From Parapusillimonas sp013416435 (GTDB taxonomy: Bacteria > Pseudomonadota > Gammaproteobacteria > Burkholderiales > Burkholderiaceae_B): 64,000 bases of DNA. Below are positions 25,240 to 34,333 of this stretch, piece after piece. The stretch lies in the NCBI RefSeq assembly GCF_052180245.1, contig NZ_CP197474.1, positions 992,001 through 1,056,000 of the forward strand, given 5' to 3'. The notes beneath the pieces are model-generated. The model made no database searches and was not told the DNA's origin. It worked only from the letters and a program-made list of their open reading frames with translations. Positions within the stretch are counted from its first letter, which is position 1; each line of letters begins with the position of its first letter. Position numbers and translations under genes: made by a program.

Positions 25240-25728
25240 GGGCTGTTCCGGCGTTACGTGATTTTCCAGCCGGTGCACGATGGCAAGGATGAAAAGCGCG
25301 GCCAGTGTGCTGACTACGGCCGTGGTTTCCTTGCCCATGCCGGCGGCGATGCCGATGGCGGCGGCGACCCAGATGCTGGCGGCGGTGGTCAGGCCTTTGA
25401 CCTGCTCGTCTTCGCCCAGCTTGATGATCGCCCCGGCACCCAGAAAGCCGATCCCCGCGATCACGCCTTGCAGCACGCGGCTTGCGTCCGCCAGCGGCAT
25501 GCCGCTTTGCAACGGCACGAAGACGAAAATGGCGGCGCCAAGCGAGACCAGCATGTGGGTGCGCAGCCCGGCGGCCTTGCCGCGCAGTTCGCGCTCGAAA
25601 CCTATGGCGGCACCCAGCAGGATGGCCATGGAGAGCCGCAACACCATGCGCGTTGCCTCGGCGGCATCGGGTATGTCGGAGAATTCCTGGACGATCGTTG
25701 CCCAGATGCTATCGGTGATTTCCACCAT
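25111..25728 (-). CDS. MgtC/SapB-family membrane protein with repeat-encoded tail
   Basis: 205 residues. The first 155 or so form the MgtC membrane domain: RLSMAILLGAAIGFERELRG (helix plus conserved acidic/basic turn), GLRTHMLVSLGAAIF, GVIAGIGFLGAGAII and LTTAASIWVAAAIGIAAGMG. Family members influence Mg2+/phosphate homeostasis and growth at low Mg2+. From about residue 160 the frame crosses three palindromic repeats and encodes a tail with recurring G-x-x-P-x-x-GSDP units (ARPHSGSDP, VGPRTGSDP). The tail is absent from ordinary MgtC proteins. Confidence 0.87.
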   Translation of the reverse strand: MVEITDSIWATIVQEFSDIPDAAEATRMVLRLSMAILLGAAIGFERELRGKAAGLRTHMLVSLGAAIFVFVPLQSGMPLADASRVLQGVIAGIGFLGAGAIIKLGEDEQVKGLTTAASIWVAAAIGIAAGMGKETTAVVSTLAALFILAIVHRLENHVTPEQPGARPHSGSDPGSNQGVGPRTGSDPQSSQRAGSHSESDPEKRA

Positions 25729-25799
25729 CGTAACGGTATCCTAGTGGAGTAACGGTTAGAATAGCAGCCCCGGTAAATGAATATCAACTGGTTCGAATC

Positions 25800-25994
25800 A
25801 TGAGACTGCTCATTGCATTGCTGCTTCCCTGGCTGACGTTTTTCACGATAGGCCGGCCTGTTGCGGGCATTGTGTGCCTGATCCTGCAAATCACCCTTAT
25901 CGGTTGGCTGCCGGCAACCATCTGGGCCGTGTATGCGCTGTCCCAGTACAAGACCGACAAAAAGATCGAGAAAGCCCTCCAGCAGCGCGGATAA
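25800..25994 (+). CDS. YqaE/Pmp3-family small membrane protein
   Basis: 64 residues with two membrane helices: LLIALLLPWLTFFTIGRPV and IVCLILQITLIGWLPATIWAVYAL, then a charged tail KTDKKIEKALQQ. The GWLPATIWAVYAL turn matches the Pmp3/YqaE (UPF0057) pattern GWIPGxxHA-Y. Homologues influence membrane potential and stress tolerance. It lies 51 bp before the ABC transporter operon; shared transcription is possible but not shown. Confidence 0.75.
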   Translation: MRLLIALLLPWLTFFTIGRPVAGIVCLILQITLIGWLPATIWAVYALSQYKTDKKIEKALQQRG

Positions 25995-26045
25995 TTCGGC
26001 GGCGCCGGCAGCGCCGTCCATCGTGCTCATTACGTGTCAACGACC

Positions 26046-27578
26046 ATGACCAGTCGCCTCGCGCTGAAACAAATCACCAAGCGATACCCGGCCGTCGTCG
26101 CCAACGATCAGGTCGACCTGACGGTGCTGCCGGGTGAAATCCATGCCTTGCTCGGCGAGAACGGGGCGGGCAAGTCCACGCTCATGAAGATCGTGTACGG
26201 CGTGACCAGACCGGACGCCGGTCAGATTTTCTGGAACGGCCAAGAAACCAATATCGCGAGTCCGGCAGTAGCCCGTAAGTTGGGCATCGGAATGGTGTTC
26301 CAGCACTTTTCGCTGTTCGACACCCTGACGGTCGCTGAAAACATCGCCCTGGGGCTGCCCAGCGGTACGCCGCTCGATGAGCTGGAGCAGCGCATTGCCG
26401 ATACGGCGCGTCAATACGGACTTGATCTCGAGCCGCAGCGGCATGTTCATACGCTTTCCGTGGGAGAGTGCCAGCGGGTCGAGATCGTGCGCGCGCTGCT
26501 TGGCAATCCCAGGCTGCTGATTCTGGATGAACCCACTTCCGTGCTGACCCCGCAGGCGGTGGCGAAGCTGTTCGAGACGCTGCGCCAGCTGGCGGAAGAG
26601 GGATGCAGCATTCTGTACATCAGCCATAAGCTGGACGAGATACGCGCGCTGTGCCACGCCTGCACGGTCATGCGCGGCGGCCGGGTCACGGGGCAGTGCG
26701 ATCCGCGGCGTGAAAGCCATGCCAGCCTTTCCCGCATGATGATAGGGTCCGAGCCGCCGGTCATGAAGCATGAACAGGCGAGGCCGGGCAGGGCGGTGCT
26801 GGCCGTGCGCGGCCTGTCGCTGCCGAAGGCGCATCCCTTCGCCACCGAACTGCGCGACATTCATTTCGACGTGCGCGAGGGCGAGATCCTTGGAATCGCC
26901 GGCATTTCGGGCAATGGCCAGCAAGAGCTCATGGGTGTGCTCTCCGGTGAAGACACGCGCGCCTCCGCCGGCGCGGTGTGCCTGGACGGCGCGCCGGTGG
27001 GCAAGCGGCCCGTTGCCTGGCGCCGCGCGCGCGGCATGGCTTTTGTGCCCGAAGAGCGCCTGGGCCGTGGCGCCGTGCCCGAGCTGAGCCTGGCGCAGAA
27101 TATCCTTTTGTCGCATCAGGATGCCGGGGCATTGAGCCATGGCTTCATCAAGACGCGCGCCATACGCGAGCTGGCGGCCGGCATCATCGACCGGTTCCAG
27201 GTCAAGGCGGCAGGTCCTCAGGCGGCGGCGGCAAGCCTGTCGGGCGGCAATCTGCAAAAGTACATCATCGGCCGCGAAGTGGCGCGACGCCCCAGGCTGC
27301 TGCTGGTGGCTCAGCCGACGTGGGGCGTGGATGTCGGCGCCGCCGCCCAGATACGCGCCGAACTGCTCGCCCTGAGGGACGCCGGCTGTGCGGTGCTCGT
27401 GATTTCGGAAGAGCTCGATGAGCTCTTTGAAATCTCGGATCGGCTCATCGTCATGGCCAAAGGGAAGGTCTCCCCGTCCATCGGCGTGTCGGATGCAAGC
27501 GTCGATCTCATCGGGCAATGGATGAGCGGGCTCTGGGAAGATCATGCGGCCAGGACCGCCGAGGTGTCGCATGCTTAA
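26046..27578 (+). CDS. ABC importer ATPase, BMP/nucleoside type (two nucleotide-binding domains)
   Basis: About 510 residues with duplicated ATPase domains, like RbsA and YufO. The first has Walker A GENGAGKSTLMK, a signature at LSVGECQRVEIVRALLG and Walker B LLILDEPTSVLTP. The second has GISGNGQQELM in the Walker A position and LSGGNLQKYIIGRE as signature. It energises uptake of nucleosides or purines together with the next three genes. ATG 26046 is used; GTG 26034 is in frame and possible. The permease gene starts inside its last codons (ATG 27571), showing coupling. Confidence 0.92.
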   Translation: MTSRLALKQITKRYPAVVANDQVDLTVLPGEIHALLGENGAGKSTLMKIVYGVTRPDAGQIFWNGQETNIASPAVARKLGIGMVFQHFSLFDTLTVAENIALGLPSGTPLDELEQRIADTARQYGLDLEPQRHVHTLSVGECQRVEIVRALLGNPRLLILDEPTSVLTPQAVAKLFETLRQLAEEGCSILYISHKLDEIRALCHACTVMRGGRVTGQCDPRRESHASLSRMMIGSEPPVMKHEQARPGRAVLAVRGLSLPKAHPFATELRDIHFDVREGEILGIAGISGNGQQELMGVLSGEDTRASAGAVCLDGAPVGKRPVAWRRARGMAFVPEERLGRGAVPELSLAQNILLSHQDAGALSHGFIKTRAIRELAAGIIDRFQVKAAGPQAAAASLSGGNLQKYIIGREVARRPRLLLVAQPTWGVDVGAAAQIRAELLALRDAGCAVLVISEELDELFEISDRLIVMAKGKVSPSIGVSDASVDLIGQWMSGLWEDHAARTAEVSHA

Positions 27579-28629
27579 GCTCGAGCCGCGTGCGCAGCCA
27601 TCGGCGTGGATGTCCTGGCTCTCGCCCATATTGGCTGTGCTGCTGACCATGCTTTGCGGCATCGTGCTGTTCTTGGCCGTTGGAAAGGACCCCGTCGCCA
27701 GCCTGGCGGTCTTCTTCGTCGAACCCATCAAGGATTTGCGCGGCTGGTCGGAAGTGGGCGTGAAGCTTGCGCCGCTGCTCATGATTTCGGTCGGTCTGGC
27801 CATGTGCTTTCGGGCCAATGTATTCAATATCGGGGCGGAAGGGCAACTGGTGGCGGGCGCCATCACGGCGGGCGCGGCCATTCTGTATTTCGACGACGAA
27901 ACCAATGGCGGCTTCTGGCTGATCACGCTTGCATTGATGGCGGGCGTCCTGGGCGGCATGGCCTGGGCTGCCATCACCGCATGGCTGCGCGACCGCTACA
28001 ACGCGAACGAGATTCTCGTCTCGCTGATGCTGGTGTATGTCGCCCAGCTGCTGCTGAGCTATCTGGTACATGGTGTCATGATGGACCCCGATGGTTTTGG
28101 GTTTCCGCAGTCACGCCTGTTCTCGGACGGTTTCCTGTTGCCTGTCGTCCTGCCGGGTACGCGCCTGCATCTGGGCATGCTGCTGGCAGTTGCGGCGGCG
28201 CTGGCGGCATGGCTGTATCTATCGCGCAGCTTCTCGGGATTCAAGCTGCAGGTCGGGGGAATGGCGCCGCTGGCCGCGCGCTATGCCGGCTTTTCCTCGC
28301 GACGTTCGCTCTGGACCTGCATGCTGGTGTCGGGCGGCCTTGCCGGGTTGGCCGGCGCCAGCGAGATCATGGGGCCCATCGGGCAACTGACGCCTTCTGT
28401 TTCCCCGGGTTACGGATTTGCAGCCATCATCGTGGCGTTCGTCGGGCGGCTGCATCCCATCGGGGTGGTGTTTTCCAGTTTCATCATGGCCTTGCTGTAT
28501 ATCGGCGGCGAATTATCGCAAAGCCGCCTGGGCATGCCCAGCGCCATCACCGGCATCTTCCAGGGCATATTGCTGTTTGCGCTGCTTGCCTGCGACGTGC
28601 TGATTCACAACCGCTTGCGCTGGAGATAA
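27571..28629 (+). CDS. ABC importer permease 1, BMP/nucleoside type
   Basis: 352 residues beginning at ATG 27571, which overlaps the ATPase stop by 8 bp and is preceded by GAGGTG. About ten hydrophobic segments; the motif FNIGAEGQLVAGAI near residue 90 and YGFAAIIVAFVGRLHP near 290 are characteristic of the YufP/NupP branch of BPD_transp_2 permeases. It forms the transmembrane channel with the following permease. Confidence 0.92.
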   Translation: MLKLEPRAQPSAWMSWLSPILAVLLTMLCGIVLFLAVGKDPVASLAVFFVEPIKDLRGWSEVGVKLAPLLMISVGLAMCFRANVFNIGAEGQLVAGAITAGAAILYFDDETNGGFWLITLALMAGVLGGMAWAAITAWLRDRYNANEILVSLMLVYVAQLLLSYLVHGVMMDPDGFGFPQSRLFSDGFLLPVVLPGTRLHLGMLLAVAAALAAWLYLSRSFSGFKLQVGGMAPLAARYAGFSSRRSLWTCMLVSGGLAGLAGASEIMGPIGQLTPSVSPGYGFAAIIVAFVGRLHPIGVVFSSFIMALLYIGGELSQSRLGMPSAITGIFQGILLFALLACDVLIHNRLRWR

Positions 28630-28631
28630 CC

Positions 28632-29549
28632 ATGGACGCGCTTGCTCCGCTCATCGCTTCGGCCGTCAACGCCGGTACCCCGCTCATGCTGGCGGCGCTG
28701 GGCCTGCTCATCAATGAAAAAGCCGGCGTCATCAACCTGGGTTCCGAGGGCATGATGCTGGTCGCCGCGGTCATGGGTTTTGCGGTCACGGTCCACACGG
28801 ACAGTGCGGTCCTTGGTTTTGGGGCGGGGGCGCTGGCCGGCATGGCAATGGCCGGTTTTTTCGCATGGCTGACGGTGTGGCTGGGCGCGAACCAGGTGGC
28901 CACGGGGCTCGCCCTGTCTCTTTTCGGCGTCGGCGCATCCGCGTACATCGGCATCGATTATGTCGGCAGCAGCCTGAACGCCATGAAATTCAGCATACCT
29001 TATCTGGAGCATATCCCGGTACTGGGTCCGGCCATCTTCCAGCAGCATCCCATGGTGTATCTGTCATTGTTGCTCTGCGCAGGCATCGTCTGGTTCCTGA
29101 ACAGGACGCGGGCGGGCCTGATACTCAGGTCGGTGGGAGAATCGCCTTCTTCCGCGCATTCTCTGGGCTACGACGTACGGCGCATCCGCCTCGGTGCTTT
29201 GCTGTTCGGAGGCGCATGCTGCGGGCTGGCGGGGGCTTTCATGTCGCTGGTATACACGCCGATGTGGGTGGAAGGCATGGTCGCGGGCCGCGGCTGGATC
29301 GCCCTGGCGCTCACCACTTTCGCGACGTGGCGTCCGATCCGCGTCCTGATCGGCGCCTACCTGTTTGGCGGCATCACCATTCTTACCTATCATATGCAGG
29401 CGCTCGGCGTGCCCATCGCTTCCCAGCTGTTGTCGATGCTGCCCTATCTGGCAACGATACTGGTGCTGGTTCTGATTTCTCGTAATGCAAACTGGATCAG
29501 GCTGAACATGCCTGCGTCCCTTGGAAAAAATTTCAATCCAAATACCTGA
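28632..29549 (+). CDS. ABC importer permease 2, BMP/nucleoside type
   Basis: ATG 28632 lies 2 bp after the previous stop and gives 305 residues. Segments INEKAGVINLGSEGMMLVAA and GLALSLFGVGASAYIG match the YufQ/NupQ-type partner permease, and GRGWIALALTTFATWRP is a conserved late loop. It is the heterodimer partner of the preceding permease. A much longer open frame extends upstream but only mirrors the previous gene. Confidence 0.92.
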   Translation: MDALAPLIASAVNAGTPLMLAALGLLINEKAGVINLGSEGMMLVAAVMGFAVTVHTDSAVLGFGAGALAGMAMAGFFAWLTVWLGANQVATGLALSLFGVGASAYIGIDYVGSSLNAMKFSIPYLEHIPVLGPAIFQQHPMVYLSLLLCAGIVWFLNRTRAGLILRSVGESPSSAHSLGYDVRRIRLGALLFGGACCGLAGAFMSLVYTPMWVEGMVAGRGWIALALTTFATWRPIRVLIGAYLFGGITILTYHMQALGVPIASQLLSMLPYLATILVLVLISRNANWIRLNMPASLGKNFNPNT

Positions 29550-29557
29550 GGATAATC

Positions 29558-30643
29558 ATGTCTGCAAAATTTCTGCATAAAGCGTTGTGCGTCGTGGCAC
29601 TGGCGCCGGCCCTGGCGCTCACATCCGCCGTCGCGGCGGAAGAGCCATTGAAGGTGGGCTTCGTATACGTCAGTCCCATTGGCGAAGCCGGCTGGACCTG
29701 GCAGCAGGATACGGGCCGCCGCGAGATGGAGCAAGCGCTGGGCGGCAAGATCAAGACGCAATACGTGGAAGACGTGCCCGAAGGCGCCGATGCCGAGCGT
29801 GTGATCCGCGATCTGGCGCAGCAGGGCAACAAGCTCATCTTCACGACCTCCTTCGGCTACATGAACCCCACGCTCAAAGTCGCCAAGCAGTTTCCCGACG
29901 TGAAGTTCGTGCACTCCACCGGCTACAAGACGGCGCCCAACGTATCCACCACGAACGCACGCTTCTACGAAGCGCGCTATCTGGCCGGCATCGTGGCGGG
30001 CAAGATGACGAAGTCCAATATCGCAGGCTATGTGGGTGCTTTCCCAATCCCCGAGGTCCTGCAGGGCATCAATGCGTTTACCCGCGGCATGCGCAGCGTC
30101 AATCCGAACGCGGAAGTGCGTGTGATCTGGGTTAACAGCTGGTTCGATCCGGGCAAAGAGCGCGATGCCGCGCTGGCGCTGATCGGCCAGGGCGCCGATA
30201 TCGTCACGCATCACACCGACTCCACCGCAACGGTGCAGGCGGCCGAAGAAAAAGGCAAGTACGCCGTGGCCTACCACTCCGACATGAAGAAATTCGGACC
30301 CAATGCGCAGATCGCGGCGGTCACTCATCACTGGGGCGATTACTTCACCAAGAAGGCGCAGGAAGTATTGGACGGCGCCTGGAAATCGGACGGCACCTGG
30401 GGCGGCATCAAAGAAGGCATGGCCGTCATCGAAGGCTTCGGCCCCGCCGTGCCGGAAGACGTGAAGGCGCTGGTCACGGAAAAGCAGGCCGATATCGTGG
30501 CGGGCAAGCTTGCCCCGTTCGCAGGCCCCATCACAGACAACGAAGGCAAGGTCCGGCTGGAATCGGGCGTGTTGGACGATAACGGCCTGAACAAGATGAA
30601 TTACTATGTTCAGGGCGTGGCTGGCAAGCTGCCAACCAAGTAA
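29558..30643 (+). CDS. BMP-family ABC substrate-binding protein
   Basis: 361 residues with a Sec signal (FLHKALCVVALAPALALTSAVAA). The core shows VGFVYVSPIGEAGWTWQQDTGRRE, IFTTSFGYMNPTL, ARFYEARYLAGIVAGKMTKS and GADIVTHHTDST, typical of BmpA/Med periplasmic binding proteins for purine nucleosides or related compounds. It ends the four-gene operon, 8 bp after the second permease, and a strong terminator follows. The WTWQQD and THHTD positions line the presumed ligand pocket; the exact ligand is not known. Confidence 0.93.
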   Translation: MSAKFLHKALCVVALAPALALTSAVAAEEPLKVGFVYVSPIGEAGWTWQQDTGRREMEQALGGKIKTQYVEDVPEGADAERVIRDLAQQGNKLIFTTSFGYMNPTLKVAKQFPDVKFVHSTGYKTAPNVSTTNARFYEARYLAGIVAGKMTKSNIAGYVGAFPIPEVLQGINAFTRGMRSVNPNAEVRVIWVNSWFDPGKERDAALALIGQGADIVTHHTDSTATVQAAEEKGKYAVAYHSDMKKFGPNAQIAAVTHHWGDYFTKKAQEVLDGAWKSDGTWGGIKEGMAVIEGFGPAVPEDVKALVTEKQADIVAGKLAPFAGPITDNEGKVRLESGVLDDNGLNKMNYYVQGVAGKLPTK

Positions 30644-30663
30644 GTGCCAGAAACTGCAGATAC

Positions 30664-30697
30664 AAAACCGGCATCGCGTCCGCGCGATGCCGGTTTT
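30664..30697. terminator. Bidirectional terminator between the BMP operon and the aldo/keto reductase
   Basis: AAAACCGGCATCGCG pairs with CGCGATGCCGGTTTT, giving a long GC stem flanked by A and T runs, so it can end both convergent transcripts. Confidence 0.85.
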
Positions 30698-30718
30698 CGT
30701 TGGTGTATCCGTTTCCTG

Positions 30719-31714
30719 TCAGCGGCCGTAGAAGGGGTAGCTCGGATCGTTGTATCCATGCGAGGATGCATGGCCGGGGGGTACGAGCTGGTCGACCAGC
30801 GCTTCGTCCTCTTCGCTGATGGTTACGTCTAGCGCGGGATAATAATCTTCGAGCTGGGCCAGCGTGCGCGGGCCCGCGATCACCGCGCTGATATGGCGGT
30901 TGGCCAGCACCCAGGCTGTGGCGAAATGGTTGAGCTTGATCCCTTTTTCCTGGCAGTGCGCCTGCAGCTTCTGAGCGATCAGCAGCGACTCCTCGCGGAA
31001 CTCGGTCTGCAAAATGCGCCGGTCGCCACGGCCCGCGCGCGTTTCGGGGGCCGGTGTTTGCCCGGGTTGATATTTTCCGGTCAGCACGCCGCGGGCGATG
31101 GGGCTGTAAGACACCACACCCAATCCATAGTGGGAGCAGGCGGGCAGTATCTCGACCTCGGGGCCGCGATTCAACAGGTTGTAATAGGGCTGGCAGGCGA
31201 TCGGGCCCGGGATGTTGGCTCTTTCGCATAGGCGCGCCACTTCCGCGATGCGCCAGCCCCGGAAGTTGGACAGCGCGAACGCGCGTATCTTGCCGGCCCG
31301 TATCAGATCGCCCAGGGCGCGCACTGCCTCGTCCAGGTTCTCTTCGTGATAGTCCCTGTGAAGGTAAAGGATATCGATATGCCCGGTATTCAGGCGACTC
31401 AGGCTGTTGTCGACTTCGCGGGTGATCCAGTGCCGCGAGTAATGCGATTCGTTCGGCCGCGCGCTCATGGCGTTGCCCAGCTTGGTCGCCAGAACCCAGT
31501 CGTCACGCTGGCCTTGCAGCAGCTTGCCGACCATTTCCTCCGACTTGCCCTTGGTATAGATGTCGGCGGTGTCGATGAAGTTGATCCCATGTTCCCGGGC
31601 GGACGCCACGATGTTCTGCGCTTCGGAAAACTCGGTCTGATCGCCGAACATCATGGAGCCCAGGCATAGGGCGGATACTTTCAGGTTGCTGGCGCCAAGG
31701 CGTCGGTATTGCAT
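30719..31714 (-). CDS. Aldo/keto reductase
   Basis: 331 residues. The (beta/alpha)8 AKR motifs are GSMMFGDQTEF, FIDTADIYTKGKSEEMVGKLL (catalytic Asp and Tyr), ATKLGNAM (catalytic Lys) and LYLHRDYHEENLDEAVRALGDL (the His of the tetrad), and WVLANRHISAVIAGPRTLAQLEDY binds the NADPH phosphate. It would reduce aldehydes or ketones with NADPH in the cytoplasm. The substrate cannot be inferred from neighbours. It converges on the BMP operon and starts 68 bp from a repeat cluster. Confidence 0.93.
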   Translation of the reverse strand: MQYRRLGASNLKVSALCLGSMMFGDQTEFSEAQNIVASAREHGINFIDTADIYTKGKSEEMVGKLLQGQRDDWVLATKLGNAMSARPNESHYSRHWITREVDNSLSRLNTGHIDILYLHRDYHEENLDEAVRALGDLIRAGKIRAFALSNFRGWRIAEVARLCERANIPGPIACQPYYNLLNRGPEVEILPACSHYGLGVVSYSPIARGVLTGKYQPGQTPAPETRAGRGDRRILQTEFREESLLIAQKLQAHCQEKGIKLNHFATAWVLANRHISAVIAGPRTLAQLEDYYPALDVTISEEDEALVDQLVPPGHASSHGYNDPSYPFYGR

Positions 31715-31781
31715 GCGGGTCTCCTTAGAGGCGGCATCGGGCCGCCGGGTGTTTGACGGGAATTATGCCACTATTGAAGAA

Positions 31782-31860
31782 AGGGTCTGACCCCGTACGG
31801 GGTCAGACCCCATGGCGCAGCACCTCAGGCGGGGTCAGACCCCGCATGGGGTCTGACCCC
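31782..31860. repeat. Composite palindromic repeat (two copies with fixed linker)
   Basis: Copies at 31782-31811 (arms in reversed order, T centre first) and 31831-31860, joined by the linker ATGGCGCAGCACCTCAGGC. The same composite occurs at 35039-35116. The second copy forms the end of the esterase gene. Confidence 0.9.
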
Positions 31861-33297
31861 ATGCCCCACACCGTATCGCCGCGCATCGAACCGCTTGAGT
31901 CCCGCCGCTGCTTTCGAGGGCCAGCCCGGGTTTCCCGACTTGGCAAAGCTGAGCCAAGCGTGATGCATTTCCGTGGCCAGCTCTTGCCAAGACGGATGAG
32001 GCTGGCCAATCAAGCCTTTTGCACTATCGTTGTCGAGGTTGCGGAAGACAAAGGGCAGTTCCACGCCGTGCGCGGCTCCAAGCTCTCCGCCAAAGAGTGG
32101 AGACCTCCACGCGAAGCGGTATTCGTGAACCTGGACGCCTTTGGATGCCAACACGATCGCAAGCTCGCGTGCCGGAGCATGGTAAAAGTATTCGGATTGC
32201 AACGCGCACAGGATTTCCCCTGGCGTGCGATTGTCGACGTCGAGACGTCGTGCGCATTGATCCACGATGTCCGCATCCACGCCGGCATCGCTCGCGAATC
32301 GGTGCAGCTCTTCCTTCGTGGTGTTCAGGATTTCGCCATTGGGTACCATGTAGAAGCGGGCTTCTTCTTCATTGGAGCCAAGCAGGACGGACAAGGGCAG
32401 TCGCTCGCTTCGGGATGCGGCTCGGATTGGCTGCTCTGGCAGGTAAAGGCCGTCTACGACGGGCCTCATGGGGAAGCGTTGATGGGCGCCGAAGCCGAAA
32501 GCCTGTCGGAGCCGTTTGTCCGCTGACAGTCGGGCTAGGGCCATGGCGTGAGCTTCGGCGGTAGCATGCCGGAAGGCCTCTGGCTCGGCCGGATGTCCCG
32601 TCAGCTTTGCAATGGCGCTCAATGCAATGCTTGCCTCTCTTTCATCGTGCGTCGTGGTGCTGGGGCTTTGCAAAATCGCGCGATGAAAGAGGCCGCTTGC
32701 GGATGGCATGCCGAGCAGGCATGCAATCGCTCCTGCCCCCGCGGACTGCCCAAACACTGTGATCTGCTTAGGATCCCCGCCGAAGCTGGCGATGTTGCTG
32801 CGTATCCATTGCAAGGCGGATACGATGTCCAGCAAGCCTCTGTTTGCTGGCGCGTCCGGCAGGTGAAGAAAGCCGTCGATACCGACCCGATAATTGATGG
32901 AAACGAGGACGATGCTGCCATTGGCAAAATTGGCGCCGTCGTACAAAGCGTCATTGGCATTGCACCGTATGAAACCGCCGCCCGGAATCCACACCATTAC
33001 GGGAAGAGGTATGGCGGAGGAAACGTCCGCAGGAGCCCAGACATTTAGATTCAGGCAATTGGGACCACCTAGCAAGGCAAGGCGGTCGCGCGCGGGCTGA
33101 AGAGGCAATTGGCCAAGCTCCTGTGCGCAGAACACTTCGTCATTGCTGTCCAGCGCCTGTGGGAGAGCGAAGCGTGACGCGTTCGTTATCGGCTTCGCGT
33201 ACGGAATGCCCAGGAATATACGCAGCGCTCGGTTGAACCTTCCCTGTATGCGTTTGCCATTTTGCAATGTCACGACAGGGCCAGCAAGCGTCGGCAT
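31825..33297 (-). CDS. Type-B carboxylesterase/lipase family protein
   Basis: Start ATG 33297 (490 residues), after GGAG and 16 bp past the Bug stop; an in-frame TTG lies at 33312. Carboxylesterase motifs are LNLNVWAP, VMVWIPGGGF (oxyanion loop), TVFGQSAGAGAIACLLG (nucleophile Ser), and a late GAAHGVELPFVF giving the catalytic His. It cleaves carboxylic esters; there is no obvious signal peptide. It lies in a TetR-Bug-esterase set and may open an ester substrate taken up through the Bug receptor. The last 13 residues (GHGVRPHAGSDPA) and the stop come from the composite repeat, the same tail as in the thioesterase at 35081. Confidence 0.88.
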   Translation of the reverse strand: MPTLAGPVVTLQNGKRIQGRFNRALRIFLGIPYAKPITNASRFALPQALDSNDEVFCAQELGQLPLQPARDRLALLGGPNCLNLNVWAPADVSSAIPLPVMVWIPGGGFIRCNANDALYDGANFANGSIVLVSINYRVGIDGFLHLPDAPANRGLLDIVSALQWIRSNIASFGGDPKQITVFGQSAGAGAIACLLGMPSASGLFHRAILQSPSTTTHDEREASIALSAIAKLTGHPAEPEAFRHATAEAHAMALARLSADKRLRQAFGFGAHQRFPMRPVVDGLYLPEQPIRAASRSERLPLSVLLGSNEEEARFYMVPNGEILNTTKEELHRFASDAGVDADIVDQCARRLDVDNRTPGEILCALQSEYFYHAPARELAIVLASKGVQVHEYRFAWRSPLFGGELGAAHGVELPFVFRNLDNDSAKGLIGQPHPSWQELATEMHHAWLSFAKSGNPGWPSKAAAGLKRFDARRYGVGHGVRPHAGSDPA

Positions 33298-33313
33298 GCT
33301 CCGGTTCCTCAAG

Positions 33314-34294
33314 TCAGTTTTCAGTTGCCAATCCGAGCGTGTCGATCAGTGGACGCCAAACCTGTACATCGGCTTGCGCCCGGGCCTCGAGGTCCTCGCC
33401 GGCCGTCGCCAAGGGCTCTACGTTCATTGCCCGCAAACGCTGCACATAGTCTTTATCGTCCAAACACTGCTGCGTGGCTTCATTCAGGCGCTGTGTCGCG
33501 GTATCGGATACCCCTTTCTTGGCCACCACTCCTATCCAGGCTGGACGAGCCAGGTCCTGCGCATCGAGCAGTTCGGTGATGGCCGGCACATCGGGGAAGG
33601 CGGGTGAGCGCTTGTCGGCGAAAATGGCGATCGGTACGAGCTTGCTGGCCTTAACTTGCGGAAGCGCCGTGCCCGACACCAGTGTCATGACCTGAATCTG
33701 ATTGCCGATCAGCGCAGTGACGCCCGCGCCTTCGCCGATAAACGGAATATGGGTGCCGGGCACGTTCATTTTACTGATGAGGGCCGACGTCAGAAGATGC
33801 GCTGGGCTCCCTTTGCCAGGCGAGCCGAAGTTGACGCCGCCAGGAACCGACTTGGCATGAGCGGCCAAGTCATCGAGGCTCTTTATGTTGGAATCCAAGC
33901 CCGCCACCAAGATCAGCGGGGTGGCGCCAAATACCGTGACGCCTGCGAAGTCCTTTGCAGGGTCGTATGGCATGTCTTTGTAAACATAGGGCGTGATCGT
34001 CATTTGCGACATGCCGATGGACATGACGGTATAGCCGTCATGTGGTTGGCCCTTCAATTGGTTGATGGCGAGTATGCCATTGGCCCCTGGCTTGTTTTGC
34101 ACCACCAGCGGCTGCGCGACCTTCAGGGAAACGCAGTCGGCCCAGATTCGGGTCATTGCATCGGATCCGCTGCCGGGAGGTTGCTGGGCAATGACTGTAA
34201 TGGGCCTGTCAGGATACGCATGCGCATCCGGCACGAGAAAAGCGATGCTGGAGAAGAGGGTGGCGGCCAGGGTCGCCAAGCGCAGCTGTTTCAT
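33314..34294 (-). CDS. Bug-family periplasmic receptor
   Basis: 326 residues with a signal peptide (KQLRLATLAATLFSSIAFLVPDAHA). YPDRPITVIAQQPPGSGSDAMTRIWAD, VVQNKPGANGILAINQLKG and VNFGSPGKGSPAHLLTSAL are typical Bug segments. It lies 16 bp upstream of the esterase gene and 39 bp downstream of a TetR regulator, all on the minus strand. The ligand is probably the acid or ester processed by the esterase. Like the other receptors here it has no TctAB genes beside it. Confidence 0.92.
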   Translation of the reverse strand: MKQLRLATLAATLFSSIAFLVPDAHAYPDRPITVIAQQPPGSGSDAMTRIWADCVSLKVAQPLVVQNKPGANGILAINQLKGQPHDGYTVMSIGMSQMTITPYVYKDMPYDPAKDFAGVTVFGATPLILVAGLDSNIKSLDDLAAHAKSVPGGVNFGSPGKGSPAHLLTSALISKMNVPGTHIPFIGEGAGVTALIGNQIQVMTLVSGTALPQVKASKLVPIAIFADKRSPAFPDVPAITELLDAQDLARPAWIGVVAKKGVSDTATQRLNEATQQCLDDKDYVQRLRAMNVEPLATAGEDLEARAQADVQVWRPLIDTLGLATEN

Positions 34295-34333
34295 GATTTG
34301 TCTCGTTTAAAAGGTGATTTTATGGAACTCGTC

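Noticed and set aside
26037..27977. Open frame of 646 codons opposite the ABC ATPase and permease
   Set aside because: It is an antisense shadow in a high-GC region; the sense frames carry clear Walker motifs.
27606..28631. Upstream extension of the second BMP permease frame
   Set aside because: The extension lies wholly inside the first permease gene in another frame; ATG 28632, 2 bp after that stop, is the natural start.
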